This document shows positions 17,866-29,985 of a stretch of DNA of 64,000 nt, piece after piece (the first letter of the stretch is position 1; each line of letters starts with the position of its first letter). The notes under the pieces are model-generated. The model saw only the letters and a list, made by a program, of their open reading frames with translations, was not told the DNA's origin and did not search any database. Position numbers and translations under genes: made by a program. The stretch is from the NCBI RefSeq assembly GCF_900099835.1, contig NZ_FNKP01000002.1:1-64000 (forward strand), given 5' to 3'. Source of the stretch: Paraburkholderia fungorum (GTDB lineage: Bacteria > Pseudomonadota > Gammaproteobacteria > Burkholderiales > Burkholderiaceae).

Positions 17866-18924
17866 ATGACATTGCAGCTAACGACGCTGGTATGCGCTTT
17901 AGCCTTAACGGGCTGTGCAGGCCATGCAGCGCGTGAACGGCTCGGCATCCAGGATGCGAGCGTGCTGAAAACGGGCATTGGCGCCAGTCAGGGTGAAGCG
18001 GCGGGCGCGGCCAACTCTCAATGGGTCAACACCTACGCGTCGATCGGCAGCAGCCGCAAAGCATTGGCGTCGTTGCAAAAGCGTCTCGATCAGTTGCCGG
18101 GCGACAAAGACAACTACTTCCACGCCAAAGCGCAATGCTGGATCGACACCGCCAGGCAAACGCGCGACGCAAACGACGATTGGGGTTTCGTCGAAGAGGC
18201 CATCGGGCAGGCGGCTGAGATCACAATGAGCCTCGAGCGAGGCGAGCCGATTTCCGCTGCGAATCCCGCGCTACGTACCGTGTCCACGGTGCGGCCCGAT
18301 CTGTGGAATATCGTCAACGCAATCAAGATGGATGCGGCCGTAGCCAGTTGTCCAGAAGCGCAACCGCTGCTCGCCTGCGCCGAAGTCGGGTTGATGCAGG
18401 CCGGTCACGATGCGTGGACCCGCAGCTTCGCCACTGCCGAAAAGCGCTTGCCGCAGATTCAGCAGAACCTGCGCGAATCGGCGGAATTGACCCTGCAATG
18501 CAAGACGGCGATGCCGCAGCGAATGTCAACGCCGGCTGAATCGTCGCCACAAAAGATGACGTTGCGCGCCGACTCGCTGTTCCGTTTCGGCGGCGCCGAC
18601 AACAGCGCCATGCTTGCCGCCGGCAAGGTCGAACTGGACGCGCTAGCGGCGCACCTCAAGACAGCTTCTGTCACGAGCAAACTGAAAATTACCGGCTATA
18701 CCGACCGGCTCGGCGGCAACGCCTATAACCGGCACTTGTCGCTGCAACGCGCACACACGGTCGAACAATATCTACGCGGACGCGGCGTGACATTGCCGAT
18801 CAAGGTGCAAGGCCGGGGCAGTGAGAATCAGAAGGTGGATTGCCGGCAAACACAACGCGACGAACTGGTGCAATGCCTCGCACCGAATCGCCGCGTCGAG
18901 CTGGAATTTGCAGGCGCTGACTAG
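17866..18924 (+). CDS. OmpA-like lipoprotein
   Basis: 352 aa, ATG 17866. A short signal peptide ends in a lipobox LTGC (Cys about residue 17). The central region (about 40-225) is helical with conserved-looking Trp and four or more Cys (CWID, CPEAQPLLAC, LQCK); no family recognised. Residues about 230-350 form an OmpA C-terminal peptidoglycan-binding domain: LRADSLFRFG, ITGYTDRLGGNAYNRHLSLQRAHTVEQYL and NRRVELEF. Probably anchors outer membrane to peptidoglycan. It stands 76 bp before a BvgA-like regulator and may be part of the same locus. Confidence 0.88.
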   Translation: MTLQLTTLVCALALTGCAGHAARERLGIQDASVLKTGIGASQGEAAGAANSQWVNTYASIGSSRKALASLQKRLDQLPGDKDNYFHAKAQCWIDTARQTRDANDDWGFVEEAIGQAAEITMSLERGEPISAANPALRTVSTVRPDLWNIVNAIKMDAAVASCPEAQPLLACAEVGLMQAGHDAWTRSFATAEKRLPQIQQNLRESAELTLQCKTAMPQRMSTPAESSPQKMTLRADSLFRFGGADNSAMLAAGKVELDALAAHLKTASVTSKLKITGYTDRLGGNAYNRHLSLQRAHTVEQYLRGRGVTLPIKVQGRGSENQKVDCRQTQRDELVQCLAPNRRVELEFAGAD

Positions 18925-19000
18925 TCAGCAGCGCTTTTGCATCGGGGCGGCATGCAGCGCCAATAAACAACAGTGAGCGTTTTCACGAGGATAAAAAACC

Positions 19001-19633
19001 ATGTCAACAACTCTGATTATCGATGACCATCCCGCATTCCGAATGATCATCAAAATGCAGCTCCAGCAGTTGCTGGGCATCGAAGAGGTAATCGAAGCGG
19101 ACAACGGCCAAACCGCCGTTGAAATGGCCCGGCAGTTCACGCCGAAACTCGCCATTCTGGATCTGGATATTCCGCGTATCAGCGGACTCGATGTGATTCC
19201 ACGGCTCAAGCTTGCTCATCCGCCCATTCGCGTTCTGGTGCTGTCCGGTCACGATCCCGCCACGTTTGCCCCGCGCGCAATGCGTTCGGGCGTTCACGGC
19301 TTTGTCGGCAAGTCGCAGGAAATGAAGGAGATCATGCGAGGCGTGGAGGCGGTGCTGGCGGGTTACACGGTGTTCCCGGTCACAGCCGGCGGCGGCGCGA
19401 CGCCCAACATCAGCACCGAACACGAAGAAGACCGCGTGCGCATGCTGTCCGACAAGGAGCTCGTGATCTTGCAGATGCTGTCGAAAGGCATGTCGAACAA
19501 GGCTATCGGCGACGCGCTGTTTATCAGCGACAAAACCGTGAGCACTTACAAGAGCCGTATTCAGGAAAAGCTTGGACTGTCGTCGCTGGCCGCGCTGATC
19601 GAGTTTGCTTCGTTGCATAAGCTGATCGATTGA
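19001..19633 (+). CDS. BvgA-like LuxR-family response regulator
   Basis: 210 aa, ATG 19001. Receiver domain at 1-120: acidic pair DD near residue 8-9, phosphoacceptor Asp54 in LAILDLDIP, LSGHD and the conserved Lys in FVGKS. A LuxR/NarL helix-turn-helix follows at about 147-205 (LSDKELVILQMLSKGMSNKAIGDALF then DKTVSTYKSRIQEKL). Wording across the whole protein, notably GYTVFP, SNKAI and KTVSTYKSR, is close to Bordetella BvgA and E. coli EvgA. Those regulators take phosphate from the Hpt domain of hybrid kinases BvgS/EvgS; the next gene encodes an Hpt protein, so it is the expected partner. Confidence 0.92.
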   Translation: MSTTLIIDDHPAFRMIIKMQLQQLLGIEEVIEADNGQTAVEMARQFTPKLAILDLDIPRISGLDVIPRLKLAHPPIRVLVLSGHDPATFAPRAMRSGVHGFVGKSQEMKEIMRGVEAVLAGYTVFPVTAGGGATPNISTEHEEDRVRMLSDKELVILQMLSKGMSNKAIGDALFISDKTVSTYKSRIQEKLGLSSLAALIEFASLHKLID

Positions 19634-19714
19634 GTTTTGCGGTTTATGAATAACGTGACCATGGCGCGGTTTATCTTCGACTTCCGGTGCCCGTGCGTGC
19701 AAAAGGCGCGGCGC

Positions 19715-21379
19715 ATGTCGATCCGTTTCGTGACGTTGTCGGGATGTTTCATTGCGTTTGTACTGCTGTTGTGTATGTTTCCGGCGCAGGCCAATGCGGC
19801 TTCGCGAGTTGGCGCCGCGTCAACGCCGGTACTCAACGGAAACTCCAGTCCCGCAGTTGAAGCGAACCAGCACGGCGCAGTCATCCCGTTGCCGCAACCG
19901 CTTGACGACATCGACGCACATGAAGGGGGCAGCTCCGGCCCCCCTCTCGCTACCATGGCGAGCGGTGACGGATCCGCGCTCGCTGAAACTGCACAGGACG
20001 ATGCATTCGCGAGGCCTACGTGGTCGATCACGCTGGGGTTGGCGCTCGCTTTGTCGCTTGCGGCTGGTGTGAGCGTTGCGCTAATCGGCGCGTTTCTGTC
20101 CCGGTCTGCAACACGGCGGCTGGTTGAAAAGCAGAAACAGGTGGCCGACCAGTGGGCTCGTCGTTATGAGGCCGCAGACGCGCGATGGCGGACCGCGCAA
20201 ATCCACGGATGGAATCACGCGCAAGCGCACGGCAATCCGTGCGCGGTTGACACTTCTAATTCGTTCGGGCTTTCCGGTGCGACACGTTTTCTTGTCGAGG
20301 CACCCTTGCTCGCAGTGGCGAATCTGCTCGATTGTTTCAACGTACCTGCCGTGCCATCCAGGCCTTCACCGCCACTGGCCACGATCCAATACGCGTTGCG
20401 GACGTGGAGTCAAACGCTCCGCGATCTGCTCGATACGTCTCCGCTGGAATCGCGCACTCTGGTTATCGACGAAAGCGAGACGAACCTGCGCGAACTCGCA
20501 GATGGAGTCGTCGGTTTATTGGCACCGTTTGCAGCGAACCAGGGTGTGCGTATCAGCGTGAATGTCGATCCCGCCGTGGCGGAGACGATTCTGGCCGACC
20601 ATGCGCGCGTCGGCCAACTCTGTTTTCATCTGCTGGGCCGCGCGATTCAACTCAGCCGGCATCAGGAGATCGTGCTCATGGTGGGCGCTGAGCCTTTGAA
20701 TGCGGGTTCGCAGCGAATCCTGATCGGCTTGATGGAGGCGGGTGAGAAAAGCGCGCCGGCTGAGCGACGTCCGCAGGCCGATTGCATCCTGTGTCAGCCA
20801 GACATGGCCGGCAAGCGGTCCGACGAAACGGATGCCTGTCTGCCACTGTGTCAGGCGCTTGCACAGCGCATGCAGGGTGAACTTTCAGTCTCGCGCGGGC
20901 TGGACGCAATCGCTAGCGTCAGCTTCGAGGCGCAGTTTGCCGTCGTGGAGAAGCGGTCGTTAGCAAGACCGGTTTGTGACGACGTGCAAACCTCCGCTTC
21001 CTCCATCGCGACGGGACTACCGGCTGACTCAGTCAGCGGCTCCTACGAGCCATTCGATCATCGTTTTCTGGATTCGCTGTCCGAAGAAGGGGTCAATCTT
21101 TCCATCTTTCTGGACGGCTGGCGACGAGCAATGGCCGACGACGTGGCACGCCTCGGCGTGTTGTGGCGTCAGGGTGAGCCTGATCATCTGCGTAGCGTGT
21201 TGCACCGGTTGAGCGGCGCTGTTGGCCTCGTCGGCGCGCGCAGCCTGATGGAAGCGTTGCGGCGGGCGAGTGTCTCGCCGCTGGAGCAAAGCACGATTTC
21301 GATTGAGTCGTTGATTGAACGGGCGAGGAACCTTGCGATGCAACTCGAAGCGCGGCCCGCAGCACCGGGGAGCACCTGA
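19715..21379 (+). CDS. Kinase-like membrane protein with Hpt domain, catalytic motifs lost
   Basis: 554 aa from ATG 19715, which gives a normal signal peptide (MSIRFVTLSGCF to AQANA); the frame also opens at TTG 19637 and ATG 19646. After a low-complexity segment comes one TM (ITLGLALALSLAAGVSVALIGAFL, about 125-150). The next 250 residues align in wording with the hybrid-kinase core, e.g. LRELADGVVGLLAPFAANQGVRISVNVDP and LADHARVGQLCFHLLGRAIQLS, but the H-box His is absent, the N-box Asn is replaced and no glycine G-boxes are seen. The C-terminus is a good Hpt domain (FDHRFLDSLSEEGVNL to LHRLSGAVGLVGA) with the phosphoacceptor His at about residue 497. It could relay phosphate but probably not generate it. 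Confidence 0.8.
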   Translation: MSIRFVTLSGCFIAFVLLLCMFPAQANAASRVGAASTPVLNGNSSPAVEANQHGAVIPLPQPLDDIDAHEGGSSGPPLATMASGDGSALAETAQDDAFARPTWSITLGLALALSLAAGVSVALIGAFLSRSATRRLVEKQKQVADQWARRYEAADARWRTAQIHGWNHAQAHGNPCAVDTSNSFGLSGATRFLVEAPLLAVANLLDCFNVPAVPSRPSPPLATIQYALRTWSQTLRDLLDTSPLESRTLVIDESETNLRELADGVVGLLAPFAANQGVRISVNVDPAVAETILADHARVGQLCFHLLGRAIQLSRHQEIVLMVGAEPLNAGSQRILIGLMEAGEKSAPAERRPQADCILCQPDMAGKRSDETDACLPLCQALAQRMQGELSVSRGLDAIASVSFEAQFAVVEKRSLARPVCDDVQTSASSIATGLPADSVSGSYEPFDHRFLDSLSEEGVNLSIFLDGWRRAMADDVARLGVLWRQGEPDHLRSVLHRLSGAVGLVGARSLMEALRRASVSPLEQSTISIESLIERARNLAMQLEARPAAPGST

Positions 21380-21381
21380 AG

Positions 21382-22440
21382 ATGACCAGACCGTTGGCGC
21401 TGATTGAAGGCGATCTCGCGCTCCCAGACGCGCGGCTGCTGAGTAGCTTGCCGCCGCCGTTCGGTTTGCGCCCACAGCCAGCGCGCTCCACTGCGCAACG
21501 CGACGCGGAGCGAGTCGCCGCTGCCGCAGCACAAGAGGCAATCCGGACAACCGCGAGGCACAAGACGCCGGTGCGTCGAAAGCCGCTTCCGCCGGGCACC
21601 ATGTTTCGCTTTTTTTACAAGGTGCGAACGCCACGCGACTATTCCGCTCATATCCAGGCACAACTGGACGAAGCGAGGTACTACCTCGAAGCCGGTAAAA
21701 CACGTGTGCGTTCGTCGCGCCGAGATTACGTGCTGGGGGCGGGTATTTTCGCGGCTACGGGTATCGCGCTGGCCTGGTTGCTGACAACCACCGCAATGCG
21801 TGACGCTGAAAAAGCCGACGCGACGCTGATAGCGCGTCCCGCTGTGGTTCATTCGGAAGAAACGGCCTTGCAGGCTGAAGCGGCGTTCAAGGTTGCCCCG
21901 ACGGTTGTGCAGAATGCGGCTTCGATGGCGAAACCGGTGCCTCTTGCCGTGCGTCCGGTTGAGTCCAAACCATCGCGTCAGGCTGCGCTTCCGGCCGAAC
22001 TTGCGGCATCGTCGCGGCATACCGGGTCGTACAAGATCACGAGAACTCTGGCTTCCGACGCCGCTACTCGCCGCGCCAGTGCGAGCGTCAACGCTAGCAT
22101 CGACACCAGGCCCAGCGCGCCGAGTTTGCATCTGGGCAAGACGCCGATCGACGATCGCCTGACACTAAGTCGCTCAGCAGATCCGTCCGCACAAGCTTCA
22201 ACATCGGCGCAACCCGAGTGGACCGCACGCGTGCCTTCAACCGATGCGGCACCCGAGCAGGCCGCATTGCTCAACTGGGCCGCCCAGCAGCGGCGCACCT
22301 CGGCGGTTGCTGCGTCGACTACGATAACCCCGGTCAGCGCGTCGGCGACACCGGCCGACGTCACATGGAACGCCCGCATGACTCAGCGCCGGGTCACGGA
22401 CAACCCTGGCGCGTTCAGCGCCAACGCATCCCAACGGTAA
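21382..22440 (+). CDS. Single-pass membrane protein of unknown function
   Basis: 352 aa, starting 3 nt after the Hpt gene stop, so translationally coupled to it. Residues 1-110 are cytoplasmic, with a basic proline-rich patch (PVRRKPLPPGTMFRFFYKV) and an amphipathic helix ending in RSSRRDY. One TM segment (VLGAGIFAATGIALAWLLTTTAM, about 115-137) is followed by about 215 residues of Ala/Ser/Thr/Pro-rich, probably disordered sequence. No known domain recognised. The operon suggests it works with the BvgA-like regulator and the Hpt protein. Confidence 0.75.
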   Translation: MTRPLALIEGDLALPDARLLSSLPPPFGLRPQPARSTAQRDAERVAAAAAQEAIRTTARHKTPVRRKPLPPGTMFRFFYKVRTPRDYSAHIQAQLDEARYYLEAGKTRVRSSRRDYVLGAGIFAATGIALAWLLTTTAMRDAEKADATLIARPAVVHSEETALQAEAAFKVAPTVVQNAASMAKPVPLAVRPVESKPSRQAALPAELAASSRHTGSYKITRTLASDAATRRASASVNASIDTRPSAPSLHLGKTPIDDRLTLSRSADPSAQASTSAQPEWTARVPSTDAAPEQAALLNWAAQQRRTSAVAASTTITPVSASATPADVTWNARMTQRRVTDNPGAFSANASQR

Positions 22441-22447
22441 ACAAAAA

Positions 22448-22471
22448 AAGCCCGACCAAAAGGTCGGGCTT
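22448..22471 (-). terminator. Terminator downstream of acnA
   Basis: AAGCCCGACC (22448-22457) pairs with GGTCGGGCTT (22462-22471) around AAAA. On the minus strand it runs into seven T, making a strong intrinsic terminator for acnA; on the plus strand only two T follow, so it may also weakly end the 352-aa gene. A second imperfect copy, CCGACC-gtga-GGTCGG, lies at 22527-22548. Confidence 0.8.
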
Positions 22472-22562
22472 CAAAGTCGGCTGCGCCCTCCACAGGACGC
22501 AGCCCCTGCAAAACAGCCATGCCGTTAGCCCGACCGTGAGGTCGGACTGAACTGAGTCGAGC

Positions 22563-25280
<2,718 letters not shown>

Positions 25281-25320
25281 GGTGTTTTCCTTGGTTTGAT
25301 CGCGGAACTACAGTACTGAA

Positions 25321-26772
25321 CTAGATGACGTAAAGATCGACATATTCATTGACCGGCATGGCTTCGAGCCTTGTCTGATCGAGCGACACGTCGAGAATCG
25401 CCAGTTGTTGCCTGACCGGAAAGCGCCGCGCGAGGTTGGTCCTGAACTTCTCGACCAGCAACGGAATCCCGTCTTCACGACGGCGCTTATGACCGATTGG
25501 GTATTCGACTACGACTTCGTCGAACCTTGATCCATCGTTGAATTCGACCGTCAGTGCATTGGCGATCGAACGCTTCTCGGGATCGTGGTAATCCTGCGTG
25601 AACTGCGCGTCTTCGACACATTCCATCCTGGCGCGCAACACATCGATACGCGCGTCCTGCGCGACCGAATCTTCGTAATCCGCGGCCGTCAGGCGACCGT
25701 GGATCAGCGGCACGGCGATCATGTACTGAATGCAATGATCGCGATCGGCCGGGTTGTCCAGCGGGCCCTTCTTGTCGATGATGCGGATCGCGGCCTCGTG
25801 CGTGCGAATCGTGATCCTGCTGATCTCGTCCACGCTCCGGCCTCGCGCCGCGAGTTGCGCGTTCAATGCGAGCGCTGCTTCCACCGCAGTTTGCGCATGG
25901 AATTCTGCCGGAAAAGAAATCTTGAAGAGTACGTTTTCCATCACGTACGAGCCATACGGACGCTGGAATCTGAACGCGTTGCCGTTGAACAGCACGTCGT
26001 AAAAGCCCCACGTCTTCGCCGTGAGCACCGACGGATAGCCCATCTCGCCGGTTTTCGACATCAGCGCCAGACGTACGGCGCGCGAAGTCGCGTCGCCCGC
26101 CGCCCACGATTTGCGCGAACCCGTGTTCGGCGCATGGCGATACGTGCGCAGCGCGTGCCCGTCGACAAAAGCCTGCGACACCGCGTTGATCAGCTCGTCG
26201 CGCGACAGGCCGATCATTTGACCGACCACCGCTGTCGACGCCACTTTCACCAGCAATACGTGATCGAGCCCGACCTTGTTGAAGGAGTTTTCGAGCGCGA
26301 TACAACCTTGAATTTCGTGCGCCTTGATCATGGCGATCAACACGTCTTGCATCGTCAGCGGTGCTTTGCCCGCTGCGATGGCCGTGCGCGAGAGCCAGTC
26401 GGCTGTCGCGAGAATTCCGCCGAGGTTATCCGACGGATGCCCCCATTCGGCGGCGAGCCACGTGTCGTTGAAGTCGAGCCAGCGAATCATTGCGCCGATG
26501 TTGAAGGCCGCCTGAACCGGGTCGAGCTGGAACGATGTGCCTGGCACCTTGGCGCCGTTGGGGACGATCGTGCCCGGCACGATCGGTCCCATCAGCTTGG
26601 TGCAGGCCGGGTAGGAGAGCGCCTCGAGTCCACAGCCGAGCGTATCGATCAGGCAATGGCGCGCGGTTTCCAGCGCGAGCTTGCCGTCGATCGTGAAATC
26701 CAGAACGTAGTCGACGATATCGACCAGGACGGAATCCGGGTCGGGTCGTACGTTGGAAATCGGAGCGGACAT
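25321..26772 (-). CDS. prpD: 2-methylcitrate dehydratase (MmgE/PrpD family)
   Basis: 483 aa, ATG 26772. MmgE/PrpD family throughout: [20 protein letters not shown] near residue 40, [44 protein letters not shown] and the [18 protein letters not shown] segment. The family dehydrates 2-methylcitrate to cis-methylaconitate in propionate breakdown; many Burkholderia copies are annotated as bifunctional with aconitate hydratase. Its length is usual. It lies between a small exported protein gene and acnA, all on the minus strand. Confidence 0.94.
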   Translation of the reverse strand: MSAPISNVRPDPDSVLVDIVDYVLDFTIDGKLALETARHCLIDTLGCGLEALSYPACTKLMGPIVPGTIVPNGAKVPGTSFQLDPVQAAFNIGAMIRWLDFNDTWLAAEWGHPSDNLGGILATADWLSRTAIAAGKAPLTMQDVLIAMIKAHEIQGCIALENSFNKVGLDHVLLVKVASTAVVGQMIGLSRDELINAVSQAFVDGHALRTYRHAPNTGSRKSWAAGDATSRAVRLALMSKTGEMGYPSVLTAKTWGFYDVLFNGNAFRFQRPYGSYVMENVLFKISFPAEFHAQTAVEAALALNAQLAARGRSVDEISRITIRTHEAAIRIIDKKGPLDNPADRDHCIQYMIAVPLIHGRLTAADYEDSVAQDARIDVLRARMECVEDAQFTQDYHDPEKRSIANALTVEFNDGSRFDEVVVEYPIGHKRRREDGIPLLVEKFRTNLARRFPVRQQLAILDVSLDQTRLEAMPVNEYVDLYVI

Positions 26773-26797
26773 CGGGGAGCGTTCCTGACGACGTTGT

Positions 26798-27307
26798 TTA
26801 GTTGGTGGTCCGGTTGATCGCGTTCGATTGCGTCGGAGCCGGCGCGCCTTGCGTCATCGCTGCCGTCTTGCATTCGTCGGCGAGGCGCGAGCTGTCCTTG
26901 TCCTGGAACAGCATTGCCTTGGTCGGGATCACGACCAGATCCATGCCCGTTGCGGCGTCGTGGAAGCGGTCTGCGCCGGTGGTGGTCGCTTCGCGCGGCA
27001 GATTGTAATTTTTGTTGGCCCAGTGAACCGTGACGATCTGGTCACGCTTCATGTCGCCCTTCAGGTCGAAAGCCAGACCTTCGGCGCACGACCACTTTTC
27101 CGAGCCGTCCGGTACCGGATCGACCTTCGCTTCCTTGGCCGGGTTAGCTTTGCGCTTGATCAGGCGACGCGGTTCCGGGCGCTTTGCCACGGCCTTCTTC
27201 GCTGCCGGCTTGGTGGTGGTCGCTGTTTGTGCGGCGGCTTCCGTCGACAGGGTCAGCATCGTCGTGGACAGGGCGCCAATCACGGCGGCGATCATCAGCT
27301 TTTTCAT
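26798..27307 (-). CDS. Small exported protein, possibly MliC-like
   Basis: 169 aa, ATG 27307. N-terminal signal peptide ([27 protein letters not shown]), then a Lys/Arg/Ala linker ([18 protein letters not shown]) and a compact domain of about 95 residues: [38 protein letters not shown] and LADEC, with two Cys that could form a disulphide. Order and spacing are reminiscent of membrane-bound lysozyme inhibitors (MliC-like), but the match is by eye only. It sits between prpD and prpC, 25 bp before prpD, so it is probably in their transcript despite no obvious metabolic link. Confidence 0.75.
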   Translation of the reverse strand: MKKLMIAAVIGALSTTMLTLSTEAAAQTATTTKPAAKKAVAKRPEPRRLIKRKANPAKEAKVDPVPDGSEKWSCAEGLAFDLKGDMKRDQIVTVHWANKNYNLPREATTTGADRFHDAATGMDLVVIPTKAMLFQDKDSSRLADECKTAAMTQGAPAPTQSNAINRTTN

Positions 27308-27411
27308 GGAGAAAACCTTTCTATCTAGTTTCAGTTAAACATTACGCGGGCTACCGGTCCTGGCGACCGCGTGGGTTGAACTGCACGCGCTTTGAAAGCG
27401 CACAGCGACCG

Positions 27412-28599
27412 CTATTTTCTCCTATTTAGCGGCAGGTACTTCAAATTCTCAGGTCCGGTGTAGTTCGCGCTGGGTCGGATGATCTTGTTGTCGACCCGCT
27501 GCTCGATGATGTGCGCGCTCCACCCTGCCGTGCGCGCGATCACGAAAATCGGCGTGAACATCGCCGTCGGCACGCCCATCATGTGATACGACACCGCGCT
27601 GAACCAGTCGAGGTTCGGGAACATTTTCTTCGCGTCCCACATCACCGATTCGAGCCGCTCGGCGATGTTGAACAGCTTCGTATTCCCCGCTTCCTTCGAC
27701 AGCTTCTTCGCCACGTCCTTGATGACCACGTTGCGCGGATCGGAGATCGTGTACACCGGATGGCCGAAGCCGATCACGACTTCCTTATTCTCGACGCGCC
27801 TGCGGATATCGGCTTCCGCTTCGTCGGGCGTCTGATAGCGCGACTGGATTTCGAACGCGACTTCGTTGGCGCCGCCGTGCTTCGGGCCGCGCAATGCGCC
27901 GATCGCGCCGGTGATCGCCGAGTAAATGTCGGACCCCGTGCCTGCAATCACGCGCCCCGTGAAGGTCGACGCGTTGAATTCATGCTCTGCATACAGGTTC
28001 AACGACACATGCATCGCATCGACCCAAGCCTTCGACGGCTCGACGCCATGCAACAGATGCAGGAAATGGCCGCCGATCGAATCGTCGTCGGTTTCGACCT
28101 CGATGCGCTTGCCGTTGTGCGAATAGTGATACCAGTACAGCAGCATCGAACCGAGCGACGCCATCAGCTTGTCGGCGATATCGCGTGCGCCCGGCAGATT
28201 GTGGTCGTCCTTCTCCGGCAGCACGGTGCCGAGCACCGAGACGCCGGTGCGCATCACGTCAATCGGATGCGCAGCGGCGGGAATCCATTCGAGCGCGGCC
28301 TTGACGTTGGCGGGCAGGCCGCGCATGCCTTTGAGTCTGGTTTTATATGCCTGAAGCTCGGCCTGCGTGGGCAGCTTTTCGTGGACCAGCAGATACGCGA
28401 TTTCTTCGAATTCGCAGGCGCTCGCGATGTCGAGAATGTCGTAGCCGCGATAGTGCAGATCGTTGCCGGTCTTGCCGACCGTGCACAGCGCGGTGTTGCC
28501 CGCCGTCACGCCGGACAGGGCGACGGATTTTTTGGGCTTGAAACCGCTTTGTGGGGTGCTGCCGCCTTGTGCGTCTGTGGATTGCGTCGTCTCACTCAT
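27412..28599 (-). CDS. prpC: 2-methylcitrate synthase
   Basis: 395 aa, ATG 28599. Citrate synthase fold with the shorter PrpC N-terminus ([27 protein letters not shown]). Active-site segments are in place: the first His in HEFNASTF, the oxaloacetate-binding GGANE after LRGPKH, and GFGHPVY. It condenses propionyl-CoA with oxaloacetate. The isocitrate-lyase partner prpB is not in the window. Distinct from the housekeeping gltA at 36065, which is about 430 aa. Confidence 0.95.
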   Translation of the reverse strand: MSETTQSTDAQGGSTPQSGFKPKKSVALSGVTAGNTALCTVGKTGNDLHYRGYDILDIASACEFEEIAYLLVHEKLPTQAELQAYKTRLKGMRGLPANVKAALEWIPAAAHPIDVMRTGVSVLGTVLPEKDDHNLPGARDIADKLMASLGSMLLYWYHYSHNGKRIEVETDDDSIGGHFLHLLHGVEPSKAWVDAMHVSLNLYAEHEFNASTFTGRVIAGTGSDIYSAITGAIGALRGPKHGGANEVAFEIQSRYQTPDEAEADIRRRVENKEVVIGFGHPVYTISDPRNVVIKDVAKKLSKEAGNTKLFNIAERLESVMWDAKKMFPNLDWFSAVSYHMMGVPTAMFTPIFVIARTAGWSAHIIEQRVDNKIIRPSANYTGPENLKYLPLNRRK

Positions 28600-28764
28600 C
28601 TCCCGCCATCTCCCTTGAGCTTGCGTGCGTTGGTCCTGCGAGCTATTTTCCCTACGTACTGCTGCTGCGCCAGCCGTATGTTCGACGCCGGTTTTTCATC
28701 GCCGCGAAGGCCTGTGCTGTGATCAAGGCAGCGCGCACCGGGCGCGATTGCATGCCCCGAACGC

Positions 28765-29781
28765 TCACGACGCAGCTTGTCCGTTAGCGCCCACTTCTGC
28801 GAAAAGCGGCGCGGCGTCTTGCGGAACCGCGCGGCCCGTCGCTTGCGCACGGCGCAGCACCGACCAGTAATAGCGATAGCTCGCGCGATCGTGCAGCGTG
28901 TCGTGATAGCGCGTCGGCCCCCATTGCGCCGACTGCGCGGCCAGCAGGATTTCAGTGGCCGTGGCGATCTCTTCGTCGCGCGGAGCAAATGCGGCGACGA
29001 TCGCCTCGATCTGCGCCGGGTGAATGCTCCACATGCGCGTGTAGCCGAACTCGTTGCGGGCCCGCGCTGCGTCGTTCGCGACCACGCTCATGTCGCGCAC
29101 TTCGGTGCTGACGTTATGCGACGGCACCTTGCCGTATGCATGACAGGCCGCCGAAATTTCCAGTTTCGCGCGACGCACCAGCGGATGATCGAACTGACCC
29201 GGAGAGCGCATGGCCGTGTCGGGAATCGCGCCGTTGTGCGCGGAGACGAAGTCCATCAAGCCGAAGCTCAATGCTTCGACGCCCGGCAGCGCGGCCAGAT
29301 CGAACACGCGCGTGAGCGCACCGTGGGTTTCGACCAGCAGTTGCACCGGCACCGGCTGCGTGATGCCGAGCTCGCGCCGCGTCGCCTCGATGAACGCGAC
29401 CATTTCGGCGGCATCGGGAACGTTGCGGATTTTCGGAAGGGTAATGTAAGCCGGCGCGCGCTTCGCGGCACGCAGAATGAGACGGACGTCGTCGCGCCAG
29501 TGCGCGTGATCGAAGTCGTGAATCCGTACGCCGACGCGCCCGAAACGGTCATGCTCGCTGCCCAGAAGCGACGCGACCAGTTCCGCGTGCTCCGCTTCGC
29601 GGCCGACTTGCGCACCGTCTTCGCAATCGAGCGTGATGTCGAACACCGGGCCGAGTTGCTGCTGCAGCGCGAGCGACTTCAGCATCAGCTTTTCGCTGCC
29701 GGCGTAGTGATCGCAGGCAGGTAGCACAAGCGGCGGCACTTCGCCGTCAAACAGCACTTCGGCGGGGGTGGGGGCGCGCAT
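28765..29781 (-). CDS. HpcH/HpaI aldolase / citrate lyase family CoA-ester lyase
   Basis: 338 aa from ATG 29781 (MRAPTPAEVLFDGEVPPLVLPACDHYAGSEKLM); the frame runs to 29868 without an RBS. TIM-barrel CitE-like enzyme: ITLDCEDGAQVG carries metal-binding acids, followed by RIHDFDH, ITLPKI, VETHGALTRVFDLAALPGVEALSFGLMDF and the C-terminal WSIHPAQIEAI. Members cleave malyl-, citramalyl- or citryl-CoA. The neighbourhood (prpC, mdh) fits a role in C3/C4 acid metabolism, but the substrate cannot be fixed from sequence. Confidence 0.88.
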   Translation of the reverse strand: MRAPTPAEVLFDGEVPPLVLPACDHYAGSEKLMLKSLALQQQLGPVFDITLDCEDGAQVGREAEHAELVASLLGSEHDRFGRVGVRIHDFDHAHWRDDVRLILRAAKRAPAYITLPKIRNVPDAAEMVAFIEATRRELGITQPVPVQLLVETHGALTRVFDLAALPGVEALSFGLMDFVSAHNGAIPDTAMRSPGQFDHPLVRRAKLEISAACHAYGKVPSHNVSTEVRDMSVVANDAARARNEFGYTRMWSIHPAQIEAIVAAFAPRDEEIATATEILLAAQSAQWGPTRYHDTLHDRASYRYYWSVLRRAQATGRAVPQDAAPLFAEVGANGQAAS

Positions 29782-29925
29782 CGTCGGCGTCAGGGGCGTG
29801 GGGTTGTTTAGTGAAAATATGATTCGGATGAACTCTGCCTGAGCGTGACTGCTGTCAGGTGATTGCAAAGCGCATTCGGATCAGATGCGAAAGACCGGAA
29901 TTGCATAAATTCCGGCATTCGCACG

Positions 29926-29970
29926 AAAAAAACCGGAACCCGCCGCGGTGAAGCTACGGAGTTCCGGTTT
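29926..29970 (-). terminator. mdh terminator
   Basis: AAACCGGAAC (29930-29939) pairs with GTTCCGGTTT (29961-29970). On the minus strand the hairpin runs into seven T (29932-29926), a typical intrinsic terminator 15 nt after the mdh stop. A second hairpin, CCGGAATT-gcata-AATTCCGG, follows at 29894-29914. Confidence 0.8.
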
Positions 29971-29985
29971 ATCTGCATCAGGGGC

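Noticed and set aside
19637..19714. Upstream start (TTG 19637 or ATG 19646) for the Hpt protein
   Set aside because: No RBS, and it would place 23-26 extra residues before a normal signal peptide beginning at 19715; kept only as an alternative.
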